NCBI GenBank assembly: GCA_003194525.1
Contig: NBIV01000207.1
Coordinates: 62,001-126,000 of the forward strand
Source: Gracilariopsis chorda
Lineage: Eukaryota; Rhodophyta; Florideophyceae; Gracilariales; Gracilariaceae
Reading direction: 5' to 3'
Length of the DNA: 64,000 nt
Shown: positions 29,874 to 39,655 of the stretch, piece after piece
Numbering within the stretch: position 1 is the stretch's first letter
Layout of the letters: each line of letters begins with the position of its first letter
Position numbers and translations under genes: made by a program
The notes under the pieces: generated by a model
Told to the model about the DNA's origin: nothing
The model's database searches: none
Seen by the model: only the letters and a program-made list of their open reading frames with translations

Positions 29874-30914
29874 TTATCCTCCACCAATGTTTACTCCGAA
29901 ACCAAACTTGTAATCCTCCTTCGAATGATCAAGTTCTCCCGATAATGTGAGAGATAGCGCTGGGTTGATCTTTTCTTCTAGAGTGGCTGCCACTCGACCT
30001 GTCGAATCCACATGCCCAATTACCGTAGCGCTCTTGAGGTCAAATCGATATCCAAGCGTAAGATGCGAGTCCCTTGTCCGGGCGTCGACAAAAATTTCGG
30101 TCGCAAAGGACACTTTTGGATTGACGCGATGTACGTAGTTTGCAACAATCGGTCCGAAGGAAGACAGTGAAACAGATGCTGTATCATCCTTGGTGAAGTA
30201 TTTGCCCGCCAAGGTGATCGCAGAGAAGCAGGACTTGTGCTGATAGAAACCTTCTCCTCCGAGCGCCAGCCACGGAGCAACCGATTGAAGGTAAGAAACA
30301 GCAACCATGCCATTGGCAAACTTCAATTGACCACTATAGTCACTGCCGCGGTAGTCCAAATCCCATGACCCTTTCGAGGAATCTGGTTCTAAACCCACAT
30401 CTGCAATGATCTTGCTGGTCAACGCCGGAGTATGATTGATAAAAATCCGTCCATTCACCCTACCGTCCGAGGGCGTGGTTCTGGACATCATGACGATCCG
30501 ATTGGTGAAATAGTTGGCATTGAACGCGAATACGCCAGGACTATCCTTAGCGCCCATCTCGACCGAGCTTCCCAATGCAAAAGTGTTTGAAATAGGCGCA
30601 GTAAAGTTAAACTGCATACCTTCAATGAGGTTTGGGCGAAGAATCATAATCGCCTCCTGCGTGATCTCTTCATAGCCACCAGGGTTTGGGAGCTCAGATC
30701 GTTCAAATGTGCGCCACCATGGGCCAGATGGAGCATTCTTCTTGGGGCTGCTACTCTTTCCATTTGATAGAATTCGTGACGTAAACGGAGTAAGAGGTGC
30801 TGTTGATGCCGGGTTTGAAGGCTTAGATCCAGCTTCAGCTGATGCCACGGCTGATGCAGCGACACTAGCCGCTGGACTCGCCTCTGCCTCTGCTCGAGAA
30901 AATGTGGTCCCCAT
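29874..30914 (-). CDS. TOM40: Mitochondrial import pore TOM40
   Basis: 346 residues. About 75 N-terminal residues are Ala/Ser/Pro-rich and disordered. The rest is a porin_3-type barrel with the Tom40 start (NPGGYEEITQEA, then GMQFNFTAPISNTFALGSSVEMG). The last strand ends KFGFGVNIGGG, which fits the mitochondrial beta-signal (polar-x-Gly-x-x-hydrophobic-x-hydrophobic) recognised by the SAM complex. Tom40 is the outer-membrane channel for nearly all imported precursors. VDAC is the main alternative, but the N-terminal extension and start motif favour Tom40. Confidence 0.9.
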   Translation of the reverse strand: MGTTFSRAEAEASPAASVAASAVASAEAGSKPSNPASTAPLTPFTSRILSNGKSSSPKKNAPSGPWWRTFERSELPNPGGYEEITQEAIMILRPNLIEGMQFNFTAPISNTFALGSSVEMGAKDSPGVFAFNANYFTNRIVMMSRTTPSDGRVNGRIFINHTPALTSKIIADVGLEPDSSKGSWDLDYRGSDYSGQLKFANGMVAVSYLQSVAPWLALGGEGFYQHKSCFSAITLAGKYFTKDDTASVSLSSFGPIVANYVHRVNPKVSFATEIFVDARTRDSHLTLGYRFDLKSATVIGHVDSTGRVAATLEEKINPALSLTLSGELDHSKEDYKFGFGVNIGGG

Positions 30915-31294
30915 TTGAAAGTTGGCGTCACTATCTACCGCAAGTGCTTGATGACCAACCCACCCGGAGCTATCGTTGTACGATGGGAATCGATCGATTC
31001 ACATCTTACAACGGGCGGCGGCGACGAGCTTTAAAAAACACGGCGCAGGAGCGCATGGACGACAGTGCAGCGTATTGGGCAAAAAATACGGTAGATCATT
31101 GGGCCAAAAGGGAAGCTCTTACCAAGTTACCAAAGGACATCTGCATGATGCAATGGAGGCGCAGTCCTTTGATCCTGAACGGTGCTCTGATTTGTGAGTT
31201 GCTTATTGTCGACAAGAGCATCTGTTCGGGAACCGTAGCCCGTTATCTAAGCCTGCACAATCTGAGCACACCTCATCTCACATACGTATAAGAG
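30915..31294. other. Divergent promoter region with a small plus-strand frame
   Basis: 380 bp between TOM40 and the next gene. A frame 30984-31291 (MGIDRFTSYNGRRRR...) has no known motif. A GTGAGT at 31194 could be a donor if it is an exon, but no matching product is evident. Most likely the bidirectional promoter. Confidence 0.3.
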
Positions 31295-32131
31295 ATGAAT
31301 CGAATGCATGTGATGAGACTGGCCCGCTATGTTGGTCACAGTCGTTGCGCAAGAAGACTACGTCCACATCATTCGAGTTTCTGCACGAACAAGAAACCAA
31401 CGGAACCCGAGGAACATGTTTTATACGAAGATTACAAAACTCCCAGCGGAGGCACATATCGTCTGCCGTTCAACGCGCACGAAAGATTTACCGGAGCTGA
31501 ATGGGAAGGTTTCGAAAAGACCTTCGGGCTTGATAAGACACCCAGTGACGAAGAGATCGACGCGTGGGTAGAAAAGACGGCCATAGACAGCCACGTAGTA
31601 ACCCTTTCATCCGAACCCAGGAATACTTGGAACAATGACGTGGAAACAAAAATTGGTGAACCCAGCGAGGTTCAGGAGTTTGATGAATTCGAAAGGCCTG
31701 TTAGATCGGTACGGGAGTTGAGAAAACTGGGCAAACAGAAGAATGAGATCCGTTCAATCAAGAAGCAAAAGCGGGCAAAGAGGGCTGTTCGATTGGCTAA
31801 AGAGATGGAGATGGCTGCCTTGCGGGCGCTGGATGGTGACGGTGGTGGTGGAGAGGACGGCGTAGAAATCTGTGATGCGAGGCTTTCTGACAACTTGAGG
31901 GACCTGACCATTGTATACCGGTCGAACATAAGCGAAATTGAAAAGCAATATGACGAAATGGGAAAGCGCATTAAGTCGGAGATTGCGAATTCTATGAGGA
32001 CGCGATTTATCCCCAACGTCTGGTTCAAGAAAGCTGAAGAGGAAGATCAGCGTCTGGAACAGTTGCAACGCATGTTTGAACAGATCGCGAGAGAAAGGGA
32101 CTGCAAGCTGAACACAGGTTTCGGAGAATGA
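31295..32131 (+). CDS. Unrecognised protein with mitochondrial-type presequence
   Basis: 278 residues. Residues 1-30 (MRLARYVGHSRCARRLRPHHSS) are Arg/His-rich without acidic residues, typical of matrix targeting. The body holds a conserved-looking YKTPSGGTYRLPFNAHERFTGAEWEGFEKTFG-type segment (about 46-79), a basic coiled-coil region (about 140-170: KQKNEIRSIKKQKRAKRAVRLAKEME) and a C-terminal helix with IPNVWFKKAEEEDQRLEQL. Small basic coiled-coil proteins of this type occur among mitoribosomal subunits and assembly factors, but I cannot name the family. It is convergent with COQ5, 62 bp apart. Confidence 0.6.
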   Translation: MNRMHVMRLARYVGHSRCARRLRPHHSSFCTNKKPTEPEEHVLYEDYKTPSGGTYRLPFNAHERFTGAEWEGFEKTFGLDKTPSDEEIDAWVEKTAIDSHVVTLSSEPRNTWNNDVETKIGEPSEVQEFDEFERPVRSVRELRKLGKQKNEIRSIKKQKRAKRAVRLAKEMEMAALRALDGDGGGGEDGVEICDARLSDNLRDLTIVYRSNISEIEKQYDEMGKRIKSEIANSMRTRFIPNVWFKKAEEEDQRLEQLQRMFEQIARERDCKLNTGFGE

Positions 32132-32193
32132 CATTGATAGACGTGTTAACTGTTTTACATCAGAATTGTTATGTTCTTCGTACGCTCCCCAAA

Positions 32194-33012
32194 CTATTCA
32201 GGTGGCTTGAACGCTGAGTAGCAAGCGGCTATTCCGAGAGAGTAATCGGTGACTGAAACATGACGGAATCCAACGTCTTTCACCATGTGCGCAAACTGCG
32301 CTTGTTTCGGAAAAGCGCGGATCGACTCGACAAGATACTGATACGCATCACGGTCACGCGCGACCACGGAACCGATGCGTGGAATGACTTTGAAAGAATA
32401 CGCATCGTACAGACTCTTCAAAACGGGGTTGCTCACGTCCGCAAACTCGAGCATGAGAAAGCGCCCCCGCGGTTTGAGAACGCGAAACGCCTCTTTCAGC
32501 GCGAGCTCCGGCCGTGGCACATTCCTCATACCAAACGATATGGTGTACGCATCGAATGAAGCTGAGGTGAAGGGAAGATATTGAGCGTCCGCAGCGACGA
32601 TTTGAAGGCCTGATGGACCACGGTCGGCGGCGCGTTTAAGCATATCTGGATTCGGGTCAGATAGAGTTACGGATGCTCCTGGGGCACGGGCTAGTATTAA
32701 ACGGCCAATGTCTCCGGTTCCGGCCGCACAATCGAGAATTGTCATTTCGGAAGTTGGTGACAACTCGCTTACGAACGCGCGTTTCCAGGCTCGATGCATT
32801 CCTCCTGACATAAGATCGTTCATTATGTCGTAGTTTTGCGCGACTGATGTGAACACGGAGGATACTAGTCGCTGCTTTTCCGAGGTCGGTATCGTGGAGA
32901 AACCGAAATGGGTTGTGGAAGTATCTGACGCCGGTTTTGCGCGGGTGGTGCAATAGCGGAAGGTACGCCGAGCTGCATTGCGGTGGAGTGGGTACGATGG
33001 TAGCCGCATCAT
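32194..33012 (-). CDS. COQ5: COQ5, 2-hexaprenyl-6-methoxy-1,4-benzoquinone methyltransferase
   Basis: 272 residues. Matches the UbiE/COQ5 family: YDIMNDLMSGGMHRAW (61-76, signature 1), SAM-binding LDCAAGTGDIG (93-103), DAYTISFGMRNVP and RVLKPRGRFLMLEF (signature 2), ending SLGIAACYSAFKP. It performs the C-methylation of ubiquinone precursors on the matrix side of the inner membrane. An Arg-rich presequence (MMRLPSYPLHRNAARRTFRY) supports mitochondrial location. The frame opens at a GTG further upstream; 33012 is the first ATG. Only 78 bp separate this ATG from a gypsy LTR. Confidence 0.92.
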   Translation of the reverse strand: MMRLPSYPLHRNAARRTFRYCTTRAKPASDTSTTHFGFSTIPTSEKQRLVSSVFTSVAQNYDIMNDLMSGGMHRAWKRAFVSELSPTSEMTILDCAAGTGDIGRLILARAPGASVTLSDPNPDMLKRAADRGPSGLQIVAADAQYLPFTSASFDAYTISFGMRNVPRPELALKEAFRVLKPRGRFLMLEFADVSNPVLKSLYDAYSFKVIPRIGSVVARDRDAYQYLVESIRAFPKQAQFAHMVKDVGFRHVSVTDYSLGIAACYSAFKPPE

Positions 33013-33090
33013 TGTGAGAAACTTCTGCTTCCTTGTAGCAGCAGACGACGCAAGACTTACTGCCACTGTGCCACCTATACCAAAAAGAAA

Positions 33091-33790
33091 TGTAGTGCAA
33101 CGCGTTCGCGGAGGTTTATCCCACCTTGCGACTCATAGTTACCGCATCGCGGCGGACGTGCCCGATCAGAGGTCAATTACTCGAAGCCGAGATTACTTGC
33201 ACATATTAATGGGCATTAGTTTACTTGTCACGTTGGCACACATAGCACGCGTGTAAGTGCTGGTTGCACCTATTATTTAGGAATAGCTATATTCTATTTA
33301 TCTAATATAATATAGCTGCCCGACAGAGAGCCGGCGCCAACTATACTTAAGAGGCCACCGGGAACCCACTGCTGGAAGGTAGACAAAACAACTAAGTGTT
33401 CAGATCTGATTCAGGAACCCCTGGTAATTGGTAAACTCCATCAGAGAGCCAATGCCTGGTGCGGGACTAGTTATTGCACCTCGTGGAATCTCGAACCGCA
33501 TTCCGCGTCGCGTTACCATCCACTTTGCGTGTTCTACTATATGTTCTATAAATTCCCTGATATCAGGCAGCACTCCCGTGATCTTCGGTAATTTCTTATT
33601 TATTTATCTATTTTTTATACTTTTTTTCTGGTTATACCATATAATTGCACGCCTTTCGTCATAAAGAGCCTCTTAATTATATCCGAATAGCTTGCAAACC
33701 GCACGTGGCTCTTTTTAATGTTGCTACCCTTTACAGAGACAGATCCGAACGCTTTGGCATGTCTTTCCCTTTTTAGTGTATTGCAACACG
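33091..33790 (+). repeat. 5' LTR of the second gypsy element
   Basis: About 700 bp, starting TGTAGTGCAACGCG. The last bases are TTGCAACACG where the 3' LTR has TTGCACCACA, so the terminal CA has mutated. It contains the inverted repeat AGCTATATT/AATATAGCT at 33285-33317. Confidence 0.88.
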
Positions 33791-33815
33791 AACCCACCTC
33801 CCGACCTAGAACGTG
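33791..33815 (+). promoter_or_regulatory. Degenerate primer-binding region
   Basis: The stretch ACCTCCCGACCTAGAA after the 5' LTR corresponds to TGGTCTCCCGACCTAGAA after the LTR at 63790. The first bases have diverged. Confidence 0.4.
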
Positions 33816-33936
33816 ACACGAGATTCAGGTTTTCTGGATCTTTTTTCGTCAATACGGTTTTTCGCTTAATTTTTGGATTATTATTGTTGTTTTTTGTTTA
33901 TCTTTCTCGATTAGAGGTTGTTCTTTTGCAATTGTG

Positions 33937-35954
33937 ATGGGTTCCGGAAGTAAGCAGTTCTAAACTCGCAGCATCTCAAGACCAAAGTCAGTTGGTGGAG
34001 ATTTACTGCCACGCCTGCAGCCAGCCCCTGGTAACCAAACCAGGATGTTGCATGAAGAAAGGCCGAGAATCAGAAACAAGTTGCTAAACCGTCCACTGCC
34101 CCAGTTGCTGGGCCTTCTACTGTTCCTAAGGTAGTCCCTCTGACCACAAATGTGGATAATGATGAGCTTGGTGTCGAAATGGAAATACAAGTTCGTCACT
34201 TGGAGGCTCAGATGTCTGTCCTGCAGAGCTCTCATGCTGCTCTCGTCAGCGAGGTGGATACGCTCTGTATGAGGTTTGATACCGAACTCGTCGGTGGTGC
34301 ATCCGCAGACATTCGTGTTTTACGAACTGATGGTAACTCTTCTTTAGAGGTGTTACGTGGATACTCTGATATAGTGAACAGGATCCACTCGAAGTTTAAT
34401 CGCGTAATGGCTTGTATCGAGACGTTGGAGTATACCATCCGTGATGTAGAGGCTGGCTCTGGCTCAAAGGCTGACGTTTCTCATCAGGGACATGTCCACC
34501 ACCCTGGAAAGTAGTATCCCAAGCGGGGGAATGATCGCGATTACGACTCTGATTTGTCCCGTTCATCGGATCGTTCTAACCACTCGGCGAGCTCGCATCA
34601 GTCTTAGGCCACCTAGGATGTGGTTCGATTCCGTTCTAAGGGCATGCGCCACGCTGGTTTGAAGGAACTACGGCCTACGAAACCCTTTTATACGGGTCTT
34701 TGGTCTTATCGGTACTACCGCTTGGATGATTCTTCTTTGGATCGGATAACCCGTGGTACGGGCCAGGTGAGGGACTGCATCAAGCGTATGGCTCTTTTAT
34801 TTCGTAACCAGTTCTTTAACGGGGAAGACCCTATCCTTTTCTCGGACTTTCTTGGCCGCTTTGTAGCAGAAGCAGATTTCATGAATGAGGGACAGGCGTT
34901 TGTTGCCATGCCGTAGTTTTGACGTGGAATTGCTGAAGATCAGTTCAACTCTATCAGATGATCGTCACGGCCCTCTGACGGAGGCGTTACTTGTCGGACA
35001 GAAGCTGTTCAATACCTACTTGGCTCATATGCGACTGGGAATGCCATTCATGAGGCTACCCTCGCGCTACGCCACACTAAGCAGTGCCCGAGGGAAACGG
35101 AAACCGAGTACTCAGTCCGACCGAACAAGGTTTTCGACCGTTTTGGTAATGTTTAATCGTCATTCGAGCGTTGTACCATGCTTATTGATGGATTGGATGA
35201 CTCTATCCGCACCCTTGTTGCGCAACGCCGCGAGGATAAGCGGAAGGCTACCTAGTTGGAGCCAGTTCAATACGTAAAAGCGGAGGGAGACGCTATGCGT
35301 GCACGTTCTGGTAGCCGGGTGAAGTCTAGAGCACTCCACTTGGAGGCCATCCCGTCATCGATTCCCATGGTGCCCCAGGACTACGTCCGCACCGAGGTGG
35401 ATAATTTGCACCTCGCTCATGAGGATCTGGCATCCGTCCCCATTACGGAGCTTCCGTCGACAGAAGCCTCGCAGAGGGAGAATACTCAACTGCTATATGC
35501 AAACCATCCTTGCGTTTGAGCCCCACAAGCTCCCCATGCCACTGGTTTTCGTTCCCAGAGGCCTGGTTGGGTCGATACACACACTGCGGCGAAGTTCCAG
35601 GACAATGGACAGAAGGCCGAACTCATTCGTAAGTTGATATGTCATATTTGCTATGAACATGGTCATAATTCTCCGCGCTGTGGTCTCACGGTGAGAGAGA
35701 TGCCCACAATTGTGGTTCGTAATGAAGCATTGACCCCGGAAGAGAAGGCATCAGTTCCTAGAGCTTCGTATCTTCACGCTAAAGCAGATTTATCTCATCA
35801 GAATTCTGTTCTCGCTTCGATACCAGCTGTGCCTACAGTTCACAATCCGATTCCCAACATCGCTCTTGCAAGTGGTCCCGCCGTTCGGGTTGACCCACAG
35901 CCACCGCAGGCACAAAATGCCGCCCCCGTAAGGGAAGCGGCTCAGGGAGACTGA
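33937..35954 (+). pseudogene. gag of the second gypsy element (broken)
   Basis: ATG 33937 is followed after eight codons by TAA. Further pieces lie in several frames: a helical coiled-coil segment (34152-34514), a capsid-like segment with YRYYRLDDSS (34620-34916), and a CCHC zinc knuckle CHICYEHGHNSPRC (35640-35681). The capsid segment matches the one at 51400 in the third element. Function would be particle formation; this copy is dead. Confidence 0.8.
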
Positions 35955-36198
35955 GCGGGGGAGTCTCCGTTGGAGAGGCGCCCGAGTTGAGGCCTAAGGC
36001 GCCCGAGGCGTCAAAGCCTCGCTCCCCGGTCACTATCCTTTCAAAGGAAATATCCAAAACAGACGTGGATTCGACCACTATTGGTGTGATGCGTCGCCCG
36101 TGGATAGGGTTCAGGAAAAACCGGATCCCGGATAGAGTCATGGTTACGACAACAGAAATTACAAAGTCTTTGCTGAGCTTGGCCTTTCCACCCAGTAC

Positions 36199-38626
36199 AT
36201 GGCGCGCCATCTGTCCATCTTGGATACAGATGCCGGCCCGAACTTCATTATTGAATCGTTGTTACCGCCCAAAGTCTGTTGTCACGTTCGTCAAGGACCC
36301 GCTATCGACATTGCCTACGCTAACAATAACCCATTGAAGACGGCAGGTATCGTTTCACTCTTTGTGAGGATTGGAAACATTGTGCAGCTGTAATTCTTCG
36401 TTTTCAACACGCTTGCCGCTCCCGTTATCTTGGGTTGTGACTTCTGTGATCGATTTGTCGATTCGATTCGGCCACGATCGAGGGAGGTCGAAACGGAAGA
36501 TGGTTCGACAATACCGATTGTACGTCGCTCCCCTCGTAGGGCTTCTTCGAAGTTGGTTCCTTTACCACCTCCCCTGCAGTATTCCGCACCTCCGAAGAAG
36601 TCGCCAAAGCTTCGTGTCGCACGAACCGTCACTATTCCTCTTGAATCCCAAGTATTGATCGATGTCACAGCCGCTCCTCGAGGGTTACGAGTTGTTCAAC
36701 CACTGAACTCATTTTATGATAAGTACCAACTCGCCCTAGCAAATAGTGTAGTTCAAGTATCGAATTAACACCCATTCCAGGTCTTGATTGTCAATCTTGG
36801 TAAACAGGCCTAGTATCTGGCGAAGAACCAAGTTTTTGGAACCATGCTACCGCACCCAACGGCATTCATACCCACCAAGGTGTCAGCCGTTGAAATACTT
36901 GGACTCACTCCGACCGCGGAAGGCGCTCCACAGCCTAAGCAGGGGGAGACTGGTGACTCGGTTTCGCAACAGTTGAAAAACACGAACGATTCGGAAATGA
37001 AGACCTTTACTACGAGTTATGATAAGCTTGACCCTGTTAAGGAGTTGGAAGAGTTGAGTCTCGTACATGTTCCGGATTCGCACCGCGTGAAACTGCGTGA
37101 GATGTTACGTGAGTTCACACCTATGTAGGATGGCTCTCTTGGAGAGATCTCAACCACATGATACCGTATTGACCTCGTGCCTGGCGCGCCGCCGCATTCT
37201 CAGCACCCGTACCGAGCAATTCAGACAGCACGGGAGGAAGAACAATTTCAAGTCAACAAGATGCTCTACGCAGGCTTGATTGAGCCCGCTCAGTCGGCAT
37301 CTTTAGTCATATTGGCCCCAAAAACAGACAATTCCTGGCGTTTTTTGTACCGATTATCGACGCCTCAATGCCATTACTATCCAAGATGTGTATCCGATGC
37401 CTTGTATAGACGAATACATTAACTCTCTTGGTGAGGCAACAGTGTTCTCCACATTGGATGCGAACTGGGGCTACTAGCAAATACCCGTTCGACCGGAAGA
37501 CCGTGATAAGACCGCATTTTTATGTCATTCTAAACTTTACCGCTTTAAACGTATGCCGTTCGGATTAACGAATGCCCCCGCTACATTTCAGCGTACGTTG
37601 GATATCATACTCGCCCGTTTCAAATGGCGGATTTGTCTCTTCTATCTGGACAATATCATTATCTTCTCTAGTATTTCGGATGGTCACCTCGAACACCCTC
37701 GAGAGATCATGGCCATGTTACGTGGTGCTGGAATTACCTTGAAGTTAAGGAAGTGTGAATTATTTACCGATTCGGTCAAGTATTTTGGTATCCGTCCGTG
37801 ACGGCTCTTGATCGAGGAGGCTCGTGTTAAGTCCCTCAGGGAGGCTAAGCACCCAACCACGCCGACTGAGCACCGATCCTTTCTAGATATTTTTAACTTC
37901 TACCGACGTTTCATTTCCGGCTTCGCCAGGATCTCTGGACCACTCAATGAACTCCTGAAGAAAGTACAGCCGCCAAAACTGGATTCCCTGACACCCCCTC
38001 AAGCGGAAGCCCTTGAATCTCTCAAAGTGGCAGTTAATTCTGCCCCGATATTATCGTTACCCAAAAAGGATCTACCACTCACCGTAGATACAGATTCTAA
38101 TGTTTACCAAGTTGGTTGTGCATTGTTTCAAACTACACCCGATCGGGAACGAAAGCCAATTTGATACTGGACACAAGCGCTCAACGTTCATGAACGGAAC
38201 TATTCTGTATCAGAGAAGTAATGTCTTGCCGTGGTATGGGTATTGCAGACATTGCAGTCATATCTTATGGGCACCCACTTTACCGACAACACGATTCATT
38301 CTGCATTACGTTGGTTGATGTCGATAACCGAACTTTCCGGACGTCTAATGAGTTGGAGGCTTCGGGTCGCCGACTTTCACTACGAAGTGATCTATGACAA
38401 AGGTAATCTCAACGCTCAAGCGCATGCATTATCTCTTTTAGGAACGGAAGGGGAAGCACTGCCCATAGATGAAGACGACGAAGAGATTCCATGCTTTCTC
38501 CTTCAGGAGGATGACAAAGACTGGGATCTGGTGTCAGAAGATGTCTGTGATGACCTACTCATTTCGAACGGAGAAGACTCGGAGTCGGGATCCTTTACAC
38601 CGACTAACCCCAATGAACTGATTTAA
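36199..38626 (+). pseudogene. Protease, reverse transcriptase and RNase H of the second gypsy element (broken)
   Basis: Protease: ILDTDAGPNF near 36219, where the catalytic DTG has become DTD, and ILGCDFCDR downstream. RT: MPFGLTNAPATFQRTLD and FYLDNIIIFS, where YLDD has become YLDN (37553-37801). RNase H: HRSFLDIFNFYRRFI and TVDTDSNVYQVG (37808-38164), then GNLNAQAHALS. Frames shift repeatedly. Confidence 0.85.
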
Positions 38627-38749
38627 GAACAGTTCGGAGATACGTTTTGTACGAAGATACGTGCCCAGATTAATGGCAGTGCTGGTATTCCCTTTGGAGT
38701 CAATTCACAGCGGTACCTGGTCAGAACAGTCCGTTCTAACCCACATATC

Positions 38750-39655
38750 GTGGTCCTTCATTCGCTTCAATCGCGATTCTTAGATCTCTCCTATCACTCA
38801 AAGAGTTTGGCTCTCCCTGGCGCTAGGACGCTTTACAAGATGCTTCGTGGGGATTTTTACTGGCCCGCATTAGCGACTGATTGTTACGCAATGGTGAAAA
38901 GTTGTACTCACTGTGCTCCCGAACGAGTTAAGTTTCTTTGCCATGCGAAGAAACTGACGTTGTCCCCGGCATGGGCTCCTTTGGAATTTGTGGTTATCGA
39001 TACTCTCGGTGAGGTCCTCCGGACAACCCATGGACATAATTATTTCTTCGTGATCACAGATAGGTTCTCTAAACTAGTCCGGACAGCTCCCTTAAAGAAG
39101 GTTACCACTTGCAGTGTTGCGGAAGCTTTTTTCCGTGACTGGGTCTTGGTTTACGGCCCGCCGGTTAGTCTCCTTTCCGATGATGGACCACAATTTTTGG
39201 CTCGCTTCTGTCGAATCCTCGATGTGATTAATTTTTTTACAACAAACTATCACCCCCAATTTAATGGGAAGGTTGAACGGTGTAACCGTACACTTTTATC
39301 AACACTTTGTGCTTATACGGTTGAGCAGCCAAGGACTTGGGATCTTTTCACAGATACAATTACGTATGCGTATAATACGCAAGTCCACAGAGTTACTGGT
39401 TTATCTCCATTTGAACTCGTTCTCTCACGTTCACCACCACTTGTGGCCGTCGAATCTCAACCTACGTTTGATAAGTTTTCGTCCACAATGGATCATTACA
39501 CCCAATGGAAGAAATGGCTAAATAGGATTGCAACGTTTGCTAAGTCATCTATGGCGAAGGCACAAAGCGCTTATAAGCAGAATTTTGATTCTCGGATGCG
39601 CCGTACTCTTCCATCTCTTGAGAAAGAACAACAAGCCTTCGTAGGGAAAGAATAG
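38750..39655 (+). pseudogene. Integrase of the second gypsy element
   Basis: A 301-codon frame carries the zinc-binding region (its first His is lost, CTHC present) and the DDE core: VVIDTLGE, LSDDGPQF and NGKVERCNRT supply Asp, Asp and Glu. It is the best preserved part of this copy. Sequence after EKEQQAFVGKE is interrupted by a stop at 39653. Confidence 0.88.

Noticed and set aside
32260..32584. Plus-strand frames opposite COQ5
   Set aside because: Antisense shadows of a well-supported COQ5 gene.
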